A DNA stretch of 64,000 nt, taken from positions 1-64,000 of the forward strand of contig JADGDG010000006.1 in assembly GCA_016744995.1 (NCBI GenBank), read 5' to 3'. This document shows positions 36,166 through 44,627 of the stretch, one piece after another. Source of the stretch: Gammaproteobacteria bacterium. GTDB taxonomy: Bacteria; Pseudomonadota; Gammaproteobacteria; GRL18. Under the pieces are notes generated by a model. It saw only the letters and a program-made list of their open reading frames with translations, made no database searches and was not told the DNA's origin. The number at the start of each line of letters is the position of its first letter. The first letter of the stretch is position 1. The position numbers and the translations under genes are program-made.

Positions 36166-37267
36166 CAACTGTTTTTGCAGAAAATTGTTTTTTTGCGGAA
36201 GAGCGAACAGAATTACCTGTCTTTGACAGACCAAATAAAACTAAAGGTTTTTTTAAAATAATCACTGGTTCAGGGTTAATATCAGTGTCTTCAGAATTAT
36301 AGAGTAGTTGACCAGTAACACCATCAAGTTTTAATCCGAGTGAGTCTGCTGTACCTTCATTTTCAAATTCTGTGCCTCGCATTACTTCTAATGCGAGTGC
36401 CTCTGTGATATTACTCTCTGTTGCAAAATCAAGATAACGACCCTGAAAAAATGGCGCATAGTGCGTTTCATCTTCTATTTGATACCATTCTCCATCAACA
36501 TAAGCAATATCAGGTTGGGGGTAGTCAGAGTAACCTGAACCTTGTTCACCGGAACGATTATTCCAGCGCCTATAGCCTGTGGAAATGTCAGGATGAAAAG
36601 CAGCAACAACATTACTGCTAATGTGCCTGTATCTTAAAGTCTCAATATCAAATATTAACTGGTTTTGTGGACTTGAGCCAAACAATGATGGTGCTGGAAC
36701 AGTTCCAGCATTTAAAAAATTGGGTTTATAGGGAGCTGGTGGCTGGGCTGAATTAACACCATAGTGGTAACTATGCCACCAGGTACGATTTTTTATATGA
36801 TAGTAATAGTGTTTATTATCAGCAGCAATCAATGATTCAAAGTTATGTGGATTAAATTGACTGCCCTCTTCGGTAATAAGCTCCCGGGTGGCCCCATCCA
36901 GGATCAGATTATATTGCCCCGGAGTACCATCACGGAAAAAAGGCGTCCCGGAAAAAACCTCATACTGCAAGGCTTCAGTATACTGGCTGTCCACTTCATT
37001 GAAGTTAAGAGTAGCTCCCTGGTGGAAAACAATCCAGCGTCCAGAATCATCCCAGTAAGACCAGGCATTATTATAAAATGCAATATCAGGACCAGGCATC
37101 TCAGAATATCCGGAGCCTTCAATGCCCGAACGGTTTTGCCATATTTGTGCATCCGCAGGCAACAATGATAAATGTTGATCGCTGTCAGCAGCCCATAATG
37201 GCTGCAATATAGATAAAATGGTTATTATCAAGGTTACTAATATTTTTAGTCTGCATTGTCGTTTCAT
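35615..37267 (-). CDS. Exported protein with internal duplication and C-terminal domain shared with the 41766-42518 product
   Basis: The 550-residue protein has a signal peptide ending LQPLWAADS. Residues 42-130 and 234-322 are repeats of one another (NRSGIEGSGYSEMPGPDIAF against NRSGEQGSGYSDYPQPDIAY; both continue to a LDGATRE or LDGVTGQ-like end). From about residue 368 to the end it matches the 250-residue product at 41766-42518 almost fully, including an Asn-rich beta-strand region (ALNINLNVLTGLPDARPLGN). Thus a repeat module has been joined to a copy of that smaller protein. Its stop overlaps the start of the next gene (ATGA). Likely a surface or periplasmic structural protein; the function is not known. 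Confidence 0.72.
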   Translation of the reverse strand: MKRQCRLKILVTLIITILSILQPLWAADSDQHLSLLPADAQIWQNRSGIEGSGYSEMPGPDIAFYNNAWSYWDDSGRWIVFHQGATLNFNEVDSQYTEALQYEVFSGTPFFRDGTPGQYNLILDGATRELITEEGSQFNPHNFESLIAADNKHYYYHIKNRTWWHSYHYGVNSAQPPAPYKPNFLNAGTVPAPSLFGSSPQNQLIFDIETLRYRHISSNVVAAFHPDISTGYRRWNNRSGEQGSGYSDYPQPDIAYVDGEWYQIEDETHYAPFFQGRYLDFATESNITEALALEVMRGTEFENEGTADSLGLKLDGVTGQLLYNSEDTDINPEPVIILKKPLVLFGLSKTGNSVRSSAKKQFSAKTVEFKLLRVVPLRNRLNDPFNERTLASVIKNAQRPRGSTSNTFNPSILSSGGPASPLNCALNINLNVLTGLPDARPLGNTININTSAPFNVQLGLGAFNSALNIAIINQLNQSQANITLGAGFTLISGSLGLKTEGSSLTYAVRRNADSAEFNLNFSFQVERVFDDNGISIQSLSGQLCQQGGPA

Positions 37268-37335
37268 AAATAATCACGCAAAATATTCATAATTGGGCAT
37301 ATAGAGTTAGGTATATAGAGTTAAGTAAATAGAAA

Positions 37336-39057
37336 TTATTGGCTAATGTCTAAGCCATCACCTCTAAATATAAATTCAGGCACATCTTTCTGTATATCAG
37401 GAAAAGGCATACCTCCAGTTGGAGCACTGTCATTTGAATGTGTATCATTTGTTGAGTCTGAAGTATTATCCGGCTCTGTTGGCTGACGTTCAAATGTCAC
37501 TGTGCAAAGAATATCCTGAGTTAAATTGACACTCACTTGAGACAAGCCATAAACATTATTATAATTTCGTATTTCAAAATCAGTGTCACAGGTGATATCT
37601 CCATTTGATAAACTATCATCCCAGTTTTTAAATCCAATAATGAATTTTAAGCTGGTCGCAATGCCACTATCTGCAATAAGAGCACGCTGCATACCTAAAA
37701 TCAGCGGGTTAATTACAAGTTCATTACAACCAGAGTCACAAGTAGGCAATCTATGTCTAATGGTTATAAAATCATCTGATACATATCTGGAACGCTCGCG
37801 CAAATAAACCAAAGCCATTGAATCTTCATTTCCTGACTTTCTGATTGTCAGTGTCGGGCCTGTATTTTTTAAAGAAAATGCAGTCGAACATGTTGTATCC
37901 CGGGCAAGCATAAAACCATGAGAATACTCATTACAAATACTATCCCCTTCCCATAATGATGGAGACTCTGAAAAATTATTTACTGCTATTTTAGTAAGTC
38001 TGATAACAGCCCCGACAGGGACAGGTGCAGAAGTGACTGAATCACATCCAGGAGGACAATGAGCGATACGATGTAATAGTTGCACACCATTTTCATTGAC
38101 ACTTTCCCAGTCAGCAATTAGTGTGCCTTCTCCATCCCCTTCCAGCCTTGTTAATGTGACAGTCGCCTGTTCTGGTGGAACAAGACTAAAATTAGCTTCA
38201 CAGGTAATATCTTCATCTATTGGAAAAGTGGTTTCGTTAGCATTTGAGTTTGCGCTACAAACTGGATCACCTGACCATCCCATAAAAGTAGAATTATCAT
38301 CACCATGAATATGATGAGTAACATTTTGTGCCGTAGCCACCAGTTTAATGTTTGAACCTTTTGTTATGTCATCAAATGTCATTGTTGAACAATCAATCTG
38401 ACAGATTGCTGGTATAGATTGCTCATTGATCATTGGCAGTATAATACCAGTTGAATTGCCTGTTTTATTAATAGTTAATGAAACCTGATCACTATTAGCA
38501 GTAGCAACCGGATCAGCAGCAGCCAGAGATGGCCGTTCAGTTGGCAGCTCACTGAGTGTTGTCTCAGGTGCAATAGTGGCTGTGGTATTATGATTTTCAC
38601 CAGTAATGGCTGTTCTCAATACAGTATGGGATGTTAACTCAGAAGCATTTAATGCTTGCCCTGACTTTAGATTATTGGCTTTAGTGTTATCATAAATATA
38701 GTAACGTTCATCAGGTAAATATTTTAATGTATTTGCTTTAGGTGATTTGCAGTCATTGTGAGATTGACACATGTGAATCATACAATTAACCGATTTATAA
38801 TGAGACAAATTATCAGGAAGATTAACGGGTACACTGACTACCCTGTGCGTTCGGATCGCAAGATCATTCAATATCAGTGTTCCTTGCACTGATTGCCTGC
38901 CATCTGTCACGTCACAAATAACTTTCAATAGCTTTATCTCAGCCTGTAAGTTATCAGCCTCAATATTTACCTGAATCAGTAAATTCTGAGAGAAGCAAAC
39001 AGACTGCCAGAAGATAAAAAATAAACTTGTTAAAAATATTTGATTATGTAATTTCAT
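37336..39057 (-). CDS. Exported protein: Cys module plus three InlB-like repeats
   Basis: A signal peptide is followed by the operon's shared N-terminal module (about 26-125): LLIQVNIEADNLQAEIKLLK, VICDV, then VNCMIHMC. Three repeats of about 100-120 residues follow (193-291, 298-396, 402-524), each with a Cys pair, a W or F-x-x-W and a closing C-x-A-F-type strand (FMGWSGDPVC then CEANF; LWEGDSIC then CSTAF; NWDDSLSNGDITC then CTVTF). They resemble InlB B-repeats found in surface proteins. The C-terminal 45 residues are low-complexity (Thr/Asp/Ser/Asn). Probably disulfide-stabilised and surface exposed; partner unknown. Confidence 0.72.
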   Translation of the reverse strand: MKLHNQIFLTSLFFIFWQSVCFSQNLLIQVNIEADNLQAEIKLLKVICDVTDGRQSVQGTLILNDLAIRTHRVVSVPVNLPDNLSHYKSVNCMIHMCQSHNDCKSPKANTLKYLPDERYYIYDNTKANNLKSGQALNASELTSHTVLRTAITGENHNTTATIAPETTLSELPTERPSLAAADPVATANSDQVSLTINKTGNSTGIILPMINEQSIPAICQIDCSTMTFDDITKGSNIKLVATAQNVTHHIHGDDNSTFMGWSGDPVCSANSNANETTFPIDEDITCEANFSLVPPEQATVTLTRLEGDGEGTLIADWESVNENGVQLLHRIAHCPPGCDSVTSAPVPVGAVIRLTKIAVNNFSESPSLWEGDSICNEYSHGFMLARDTTCSTAFSLKNTGPTLTIRKSGNEDSMALVYLRERSRYVSDDFITIRHRLPTCDSGCNELVINPLILGMQRALIADSGIATSLKFIIGFKNWDDSLSNGDITCDTDFEIRNYNNVYGLSQVSVNLTQDILCTVTFERQPTEPDNTSDSTNDTHSNDSAPTGGMPFPDIQKDVPEFIFRGDGLDISQ

Positions 39058-39130
39058 CTTTAGTCTGGTTTTTACTCTGGTAATTCATTATGGTAATTCA
39101 CTTTGCTGTATTAAAAAATACAATTTACAA

Positions 39131-41257
39131 TTATAAGACAACAGGTAATCCCCAGTCATTTGAATCAGCCAGAGGCTGTTGCTTTCGCAGTTGTATTTCT
39201 ATTCTTGGCGTACCAGTTTTCGGTCTGGGAATTCCAAAACGTATTATCCCAGCTGGTGTTGTCCATTCAATTATTCTTGAAAATTTGTTACTTTGAAGTT
39301 CAGCTAACCATTTTGGAGAAAAACGCCCACGTTCTATATTTAAACTCGGAGAACCGTAAATATTTAACAAATTATCAAGTACTTTTTGATACACTGCCTG
39401 TGTTCGATTGGAGTTTGCTGAAGCTGGGATCAAGATACTGACGGAGTTAATAATCCCACCACTGTCAGCATTAATCGCCACAACCTGACGATTGATAACT
39501 TCAGGTAATAGCTTACCTTCATAAAGATGATAAGGGCCACTATTTCCTAAATAAGTGTAAGCAGAATTTTTAAGGACATTTTTAGTATTATCATTGAGCG
39601 GTGTACCTGGTGATAAATCATCTAAATAGTTAAACTCTGTAAAATCATGAAGCTGAGCAATTGACTCTGGTGTCGCAAACGAAGATTGCTTATCAAAGCG
39701 GTAAATCCAGGCAGCATTGACTTTATAACTGCCGGTATCACGATTAATTTCAGGATCACGATTAAAATAATCCAGGCCAATAGAAAAACCATGTTGTTTC
39801 CAGTTCTTTTGCCATTCTAAACGTGTTTGAGAAGTCAAAGATTCAATTGCAAGACTATCAGTAGCTCTATAATCAATTATTTGATGCGACAATAAGACAT
39901 GATGTCCATTTTTATTAGCATCAATGAGTAAGCCGATGGAGAAATTAGACGTTCGGTTATTAAAAAAGTCTCTATCCTGATCATATCTCAGTGTTGGTGA
40001 AAAAGTAGTATCCCAGTTTTCATATTGAAACAGATAGTCTAAACCGGCAGAAATCGATTGTCGGATAGAAGATTGAGAAAGCGCATTATTATCGGTTTTT
40101 GACCATTGGTAATTAAGACGATTACGCCAGTTAGCATTAACAGGCATGCTGGTATCAATTTGAAAAACAGTATTATCCCGGTCAATTGTATCATCTTTAT
40201 TATTATCAACCTGATGATACAGGTTGATATTAAAGTTCATATTTTTAAGCAAACCTGTGCTATCAGAAAAAGGTAAACCACCGATATTAATACCATTAAA
40301 ATAAGTTGTTTTTACATTAGCCTGAACAATATCATCACGTGAACGCTGGCTGCTGAGGCGTAAATTTAATTGCCTGAAAACTGGTTGTGCCCATTGCAAA
40401 TCAATGGTTTCACGACCGGGAGTGACCGCCGCACCTTGTGGTGAAAACAAGCGATCATTTTTTTCATAGCTGAGCAGATAATCATAGCCACCACTTTTAT
40501 AACCGGAGAATTTTAAAAACTGGCTTTGCTCACTCAATGAGGTATCAAATCTGTTTTTTCCACTTAAGTAAGACCATTCAGCTTCAACCTCATGATTGAA
40601 ATTTCCCCATGTATATTCTTTATGCCAGGCAATACTCGATACATTTTCATCATTGCCACCGTCTATATCTTTGGCTGAATAATAAACGTCTGTCAAAGCA
40701 AAAGAACCCCAGCTTGATGTTTCAGCCAGCCAGGAACCACCAAAATAGTAATCTTTATCGCCTTCAAATAAGGTTGTATAATCCTGAGCATAGCGACCAA
40801 AAAAAAGCTGGACAGAATGTGGCATGGCTGTATTTTGTGGTTGTAATTCTAGTTGAACACCTTTTAAACCTAACTGCATAGTATGTCTGCTTTGGCTGGC
40901 AAAGAAATCACCGGCATCCAAACGATATGGCATTTCAGATTCACCATTTTCATAAGTGATTGAGGCATTATTGATGCGGGTACCAAATTCACCACGATAT
41001 TCTGAATGATTTGTGTTGCTATATAAATAACCACGCATAGAGCGATATGCTGAATATTGATCGGAAAAATTAACACTCAGATCATTGTAGGACTGCCAGC
41101 CGTCAAAGGAATACAAACCATTAGATTGATCACCACTGACTTTATAATTTTCCAGACTCAGTGTGTTTTGACCATTATAAGTAAATTCTGCATAGCTATT
41201 CTGAAAACTTAGCCATGAAACTGCTGTAATACTGATTATTCTTGTAGTAAATTTCAT
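39131..41257 (-). CDS. Outer-membrane beta-barrel protein of unknown family
   Basis: The 708-residue protein has a signal peptide ending SFQNSYAEF and then about 500 residues of alternating hydrophobic/aromatic strands (for example LNLRLSSQRSRDDIVQANVK, TSRLEWQ-type strands, HHVLLSHQIIDYRATDSL). That pattern suits a large barrel. The final 130 residues form a separate domain with a GIIRFGIPRPKTGTPRIEIQ stretch rather than a barrel closing strand. It has no plug or TonB box I can see. The start overlaps the preceding stop (ATGA at 41254-41257). In the operon it is the only candidate for an outer-membrane conduit or anchor for the exported proteins around it. Confidence 0.72.
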   Translation of the reverse strand: MKFTTRIISITAVSWLSFQNSYAEFTYNGQNTLSLENYKVSGDQSNGLYSFDGWQSYNDLSVNFSDQYSAYRSMRGYLYSNTNHSEYRGEFGTRINNASITYENGESEMPYRLDAGDFFASQSRHTMQLGLKGVQLELQPQNTAMPHSVQLFFGRYAQDYTTLFEGDKDYYFGGSWLAETSSWGSFALTDVYYSAKDIDGGNDENVSSIAWHKEYTWGNFNHEVEAEWSYLSGKNRFDTSLSEQSQFLKFSGYKSGGYDYLLSYEKNDRLFSPQGAAVTPGRETIDLQWAQPVFRQLNLRLSSQRSRDDIVQANVKTTYFNGINIGGLPFSDSTGLLKNMNFNINLYHQVDNNKDDTIDRDNTVFQIDTSMPVNANWRNRLNYQWSKTDNNALSQSSIRQSISAGLDYLFQYENWDTTFSPTLRYDQDRDFFNNRTSNFSIGLLIDANKNGHHVLLSHQIIDYRATDSLAIESLTSQTRLEWQKNWKQHGFSIGLDYFNRDPEINRDTGSYKVNAAWIYRFDKQSSFATPESIAQLHDFTEFNYLDDLSPGTPLNDNTKNVLKNSAYTYLGNSGPYHLYEGKLLPEVINRQVVAINADSGGIINSVSILIPASANSNRTQAVYQKVLDNLLNIYGSPSLNIERGRFSPKWLAELQSNKFSRIIEWTTPAGIIRFGIPRPKTGTPRIEIQLRKQQPLADSNDWGLPVVL

Positions 41258-41769
41258 TCGGATTCAATAATTTGTAAGTAAAACTGACTGGTATGAGGCA
41301 GCAAAACCATACCATTAAACGGATCATTGAATTCAATCTGTAATTCAACCGTGGCAATCACAATATTTTTTAATTGTCGCTGACTGGTTTTTTTATTGAC
41401 TAACCAGCTTTGCTCCAGAGTACTGATCCCCTGCACCGCCAGTAAACGCAGCTTTGTCTCTCTTGGCACAGCACGATTTATTGACGTGAGCAAGAGGCGT
41501 TTATCCTGAAAATTATCCACCAGATAATTTGATAATTCATTGGTATTCCAGCTGGCCAGTATTTCCTTAATGCCTTTCTCTACCAGCTGGCGGTCTACCG
41601 GTTTAAAACCCTGTGTGTTGTTTTTTAAAACTTGAATATTGGGATCCACAATGTCACTCTTAGGTGCCACTGGAATTTTTATCATGGAACGAAAATTTCG
41701 AGCCGATAATTGCTGTACACTGAATGCCGCAACAATAAACAGGATACTAATCAGTGTCAGTTTACTCAT
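41254..41769 (-). CDS. Exported protein of the surface operon, copy B of a duplicated gene
   Basis: The 171-residue protein has signal peptide MSKLTLISILFIVAAFSVQQ. The mature sequence from ARNFRSM to the final IIESE is the same as copy A (35103-35618), whereas the signal peptide has several changes. Nucleotide differences in the mature part are also very few. ATG 41769 overlaps the stop of the gene before it, and its own stop overlaps the barrel gene start, both as ATGA. The tight coupling implies fixed ratios with both neighbours. No family is recognised. Confidence 0.75.
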   Translation of the reverse strand: MSKLTLISILFIVAAFSVQQLSARNFRSMIKIPVAPKSDIVDPNIQVLKNNTQGFKPVDRQLVEKGIKEILASWNTNELSNYLVDNFQDKRLLLTSINRAVPRETKLRLLAVQGISTLEQSWLVNKKTSQRQLKNIVIATVELQIEFNDPFNGMVLLPHTSQFYLQIIESE

Positions 41770-42316
41770 ACCGGGCCTCCTTGTTGACAAAGCTGCCCAC
41801 TGATAGACTGGATAGAAATACCATTATCATCAAAGACTCGTTCTACCAGAAACCTGAAATTAAGGTTAAATTCTGCACTATCTGAATTTCTTCTCACTGC
41901 ATAGCTTAAGGTACTGCCTTCTGATTTTATGCCGAGTGAACCAGAGATTAAGGTAAAGCCAGCCCCGAGAGTGATATTTGCCTGGGTCTGATTAAGCTGA
42001 CTGATAATGGCTATATTCAATGCAGAATTGAAGGCACCTAAACCAAGCTGTAAGTTAAAGGGCGCACTGGTATTTATATTTATGGTATTACCTAATGGTC
42101 GTGCATCAGGCAAGCCCGTTAGTACACTTAAATTAATATTTAATGCACAATTTATCTGAGATACAGGTCCTTCCGAAGACAAAATTGAGGGGTTGAATGT
42201 ATTTGACGTACTCCCACGGGGTCGTTGCGCATTTTTTATGACACTGGCCAGAGTGCGTTCATTAAAGGGATCATTTATACGGTTTCTTAAGGGAACAACT
42301 CGTAACAATTTAAACT
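41256..42316 (-). repeat. Direct repeat, copy B (about 1.06 kb)
   Basis: Partner of 35105-36165. Identity is highest over the mature part of the 171-residue protein and drops over the signal peptide and part of the preceding gene, a pattern of gene conversion or patchy selection. Recombination between copies would delete the barrel and InlB-repeat genes. Confidence 0.85.
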
Positions 42317-42518
42317 GAAATGAACTGGGTTTAAAGTTCCCTTCTGGCTTGTTATCAGCTTGAATATCTATTTTTTCAGCAATTCCCTGCAATGCCAGTC
42401 GCTGACCAAAAATAATGGTCGGGATCATTTGTGGTTGTTCTGATGCAAGAGAATTCACTGGCAATATAAATATCCCTGACAGAAATGTCAGCAGATAAAT
42501 TTTAAGTATCATTCTCAT
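41766..42518 (-). CDS. Exported Asn-rich beta protein, short homologue of the 35615-37267 product
   Basis: The 250-residue protein has a signal peptide ending LPVNSLASEQ. Residues from about 67 onward match the C-terminal domain of the 550-residue product (FKLLRVVPLRNRINDPFNER, then ASVIKNAQRPRGSTSNTFNP). The centre is rich in Asn/Ile/Leu strands (NTININTSAPFNLQLGLGAF), a composition seen in self-associating beta proteins. The last residues (SGQLCQQGGPV) carry one of its few Cys. It is coupled by ATGA to copy B of the 171-residue protein. A fibre- or matrix-type subunit is possible, but I found no curli signature. Confidence 0.7.
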   Translation of the reverse strand: MRMILKIYLLTFLSGIFILPVNSLASEQPQMIPTIIFGQRLALQGIAEKIDIQADNKPEGNFKPSSFQFKLLRVVPLRNRINDPFNERTLASVIKNAQRPRGSTSNTFNPSILSSEGPVSQINCALNINLSVLTGLPDARPLGNTININTSAPFNLQLGLGAFNSALNIAIISQLNQTQANITLGAGFTLISGSLGIKSEGSTLSYAVRRNSDSAEFNLNFRFLVERVFDDNGISIQSISGQLCQQGGPV

Positions 42519-42550
42519 AGTATAAATTCCATAACTGTGCCAGCTTTAAA

Positions 42551-42964
42551 CTAGATATTCCCAGATTGTCTAACACTCAAGTTGCTATCAGGCTTAGCTT
42601 CATAAATAGAATTTTGATTTCCATAACTCATTATTTGACATGTATTTCCAGCACAAAGTCTTATCTGACACATGTAAGATCTATAATCACGTGGACTTTG
42701 TACTGAACCACTAACAATCATTGTTTCATTAATGGCACGATTAATGACAGGACTAAAAGCATGAAAGATTCTAGCACTCACACCCTGAATACCATATCGA
42801 GGCTCTATTCTGCAGGATGCTTTTAATTGGGTAATTTCATCCTGTAAGTTTGAAAAATTTACAGGAATATTAAAAGTAAAATGTGATGACCATACATTTG
42901 AACTTATTAAAAGAAATACTGCCATGAATAAATTTTTTCTACAGCCTGACATAATCTTAATCAT
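42551..42964 (-). CDS. Small exported protein with the operon's Cys module
   Basis: The 137-residue protein has a signal peptide (core FMAVFLLISSNVWSS) followed by one copy of the shared module: FTFNIPVNFSNLQDEITQLK, ASCRIEP, then MCQIRLCAGNTC. So the module alone, with a short tail, makes up the protein. AGGTG lies 6 bases before ATG 42964. It lies between two operon genes with gaps of 48 and 32 bases. Function unknown; the spaced Cys suggest disulfides formed in the periplasm. Confidence 0.7.
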   Translation of the reverse strand: MIKIMSGCRKNLFMAVFLLISSNVWSSHFTFNIPVNFSNLQDEITQLKASCRIEPRYGIQGVSARIFHAFSPVINRAINETMIVSGSVQSPRDYRSYMCQIRLCAGNTCQIMSYGNQNSIYEAKPDSNLSVRQSGNI

Positions 42965-43012
42965 TTTCTACACCTGTCTATAAACAAAATTGTGATAAAA
43001 GATAAATTAAAT

Positions 43013-43435
43013 TCAAAAAGAAGCACTGGAAATATCATTAAACTCAGCACTCTGAAGCGTTTTGTAAATTGAACTTTGATAAGGAGAATTTGCTTTATAA
43101 CAAGTGTTACTGCCATGCTTACAAAAAAGCAACTGACATTGGTAATAATGGGCTTCACTCGCTTCAAAACCAGTTGAAGCATTAAAAGCAACAACTGCGG
43201 TTGTGTTTAAAGCGCCATTTGACAAATTTATACGCTTAGTACCAGCCCCAATAGAAGTATTACTATTACTATTCGCTTTAACTGAGCAACTAACCTCAAC
43301 TCTAGTCAGATTATTAAAATCACTGACATTAACCGGTACATTAAAAGTAAAATCTTCTGAGTACAATAAAGTGTTCATCATTAATAAGGAAAGTATCAAT
43401 GGTATTTTATAGGCTAATTGTTTTAGTTTAGACAT
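43013..43435 (-). CDS. Small exported protein with the operon's Cys module
   Basis: The 140-residue protein has a signal peptide (KIPLILSLLMMNTLLYSEDF) and one copy of the module: FTFNVPVNVSDFNNLTRVEV, SCSVKAN, then YYQCQLLFCKHGSNTC. The N-terminal motif is close to that of the neighbouring 137-residue protein, so they are paralogues. ATG 43435 is chosen over an upstream start because AGGAG lies 7 bases before it. It is second in the operon, 34 bases after the repeat protein. Function unknown. Confidence 0.7.
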   Translation of the reverse strand: MSKLKQLAYKIPLILSLLMMNTLLYSEDFTFNVPVNVSDFNNLTRVEVSCSVKANSNSNTSIGAGTKRINLSNGALNTTAVVAFNASTGFEASEAHYYQCQLLFCKHGSNTCYKANSPYQSSIYKTLQSAEFNDISSASF

Positions 43436-43469
43436 ATTTATATCTCCTGTTTCCACAAATATAACAGGC

Positions 43470-44417
43470 TCATTGAGTACCTGTACCTGTCATTGGCGTT
43501 ATGTTAATTGTTCTTGGCTCAAATGGTATTTTATTTATACCTGTTGCAAGCAATGGTGTGACATTAAAAACTTCAGGTTTAAAAGCAATACCCACTCCAG
43601 CCATTGGTGTGACATTAATTATTTTTTCCTGAAATGGAAGGCTACTTATTCCTGTGGCCACTAAAGGTATTACGGTAAATGATATTGGTTCCAGGGCTGT
43701 TCCCATTCCAGCCATTGCTGTGACATTAATTATCTCAGGCTGGAATGATATATTACTTATCCCGGTAGCTAATAAAGGAGAAACTATAAAGATTTTCGGT
43801 TCAAAATAGCTACCAATCCCAGTCATTTCTGGAACATCAATTATTTTTACTTGAAATGATTCATTACTTAGACCAGTAGCAATGAAAGGTGTGACAGTAA
43901 AGAATTTCGGCTGAAAAACATTCGGGATTTCTTCAGGAGGAATGACTGCTGGCACATCCACATTAACGGTGACAGGGATCATTTTAATCAATACCTCCCC
44001 CACTCCCTGCTCTGAACTTATTTTATGATAAGCCTCTTCATTGTAGGTATAATAGTTTTTTGATGTATTATCTGACTGCAGTTTACTGATGGGCCTTGGA
44101 CATTCAAACTGAGGTGAATCTGTTTTACACATCCGTAATTCACAGTTTATACGCTTATAATCAATAATATTTTTATCAATAATTATGGGAACATCGACAC
44201 TTTTAGTGCTCCTGGCATCTTTAACACTGATGTTAATATGTCCTGTTTTAGGTGCTGATACTTCATCACTAAGAACACAAATAACCTGAATAGATTTTGT
44301 ATCAGCAAGCAGTCGATTTGCATCCACATCAACACGAACATTAATATTTAATGCATAGGAGTTTAAGCAAAAAAAAGACATGCATAAAATTAATATTTTT
44401 TGATATAAATTACTCAT
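43470..44417 (-). CDS. Exported protein: Cys module plus four 37-residue repeats
   Basis: This is the first gene of the nine-gene operon and encodes 315 residues. A signal peptide (FFCLNSYALN) leads into the shared module (about 24-100: NINVRVDVDANRLL, QVICVLSDE, INCELRMC). A linker with KNYYTYNEEAYHK is similar to the one in the 573-residue protein. Residues 168-315 are exactly four tandem 37-residue repeats of the form F-x-P-x-x-F-x-VTPLLATGI followed by F-x-x-x-x-INVTPMAGMG, ending at the stop codon. It looks like a repetitive surface or stalk protein. A TACC-N8-GGTA site lies about 93 bases upstream of the start. Confidence 0.72.
   Translation of the reverse strand: MSNLYQKILILCMSFFCLNSYALNINVRVDVDANRLLADTKSIQVICVLSDEVSAPKTGHINISVKDARSTKSVDVPIIIDKNIIDYKRINCELRMCKTDSPQFECPRPISKLQSDNTSKNYYTYNEEAYHKISSEQGVGEVLIKMIPVTVNVDVPAVIPPEEIPNVFQPKFFTVTPFIATGLSNESFQVKIIDVPEMTGIGSYFEPKIFIVSPLLATGISNISFQPEIINVTAMAGMGTALEPISFTVIPLVATGISSLPFQEKIINVTPMAGVGIAFKPEVFNVTPLLATGINKIPFEPRTINITPMTGTGTQ
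43473..43916 (-). repeat. Four tandem 111-bp repeats (37 residues each)
   Basis: Four units with no length change fill the 3' end of the gene right up to the stop codon. Each has two halves of 20 and 17 residues that themselves look related (VTPLLATGI and NVTPMAGMG). Confidence 0.85.
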
Positions 44418-44509
44418 TATCAGCCTGTTGATATATTAAAACTTCAAATTCATTGAAAATTTAATATAAGATTTTGATAATTTATTTTATTCAAGGGGCT
44501 CATCAAACG

Positions 44510-44531
44510 AAATACCAAAAACTTGGTATTT
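44510..44531 (-). promoter_or_regulatory. Candidate operator TACC-N8-GGTA upstream of the surface operon
   Basis: A 9-bp inverted repeat, AAATACCAA / TTGGTATTT, around AAAC, about 93 bases upstream of the first gene of the operon. The same core, with the same 8-base spacing and the same AAATACCAAA left arm, occurs at 47283-47305 upstream of the nearby NarL-type regulator. Confidence 0.5.
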
Positions 44532-44627
44532 TTATTGGATGTTAGAAGTAAGGATCTGCTGACAGGATGTGTCAGTTTATAAAATCAACTCATCCAATGA
44601 ACTGGATGACTAACGATTAAGTAACGA

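Noticed and set aside
36421..37168. Plus-strand frames opposite the 550-residue exported protein
   Set aside because: They oppose a gene with a signal peptide, internal repeats and coupled neighbours, and have no start signals.
35103..44417. Curli, chaperone-usher or type VIII secretion locus
   Set aside because: No CsgG-type lipoprotein, CsgA/B repeat, usher or PapD-like chaperone is present; only general features (Asn-rich strands, small exported proteins) are shared.
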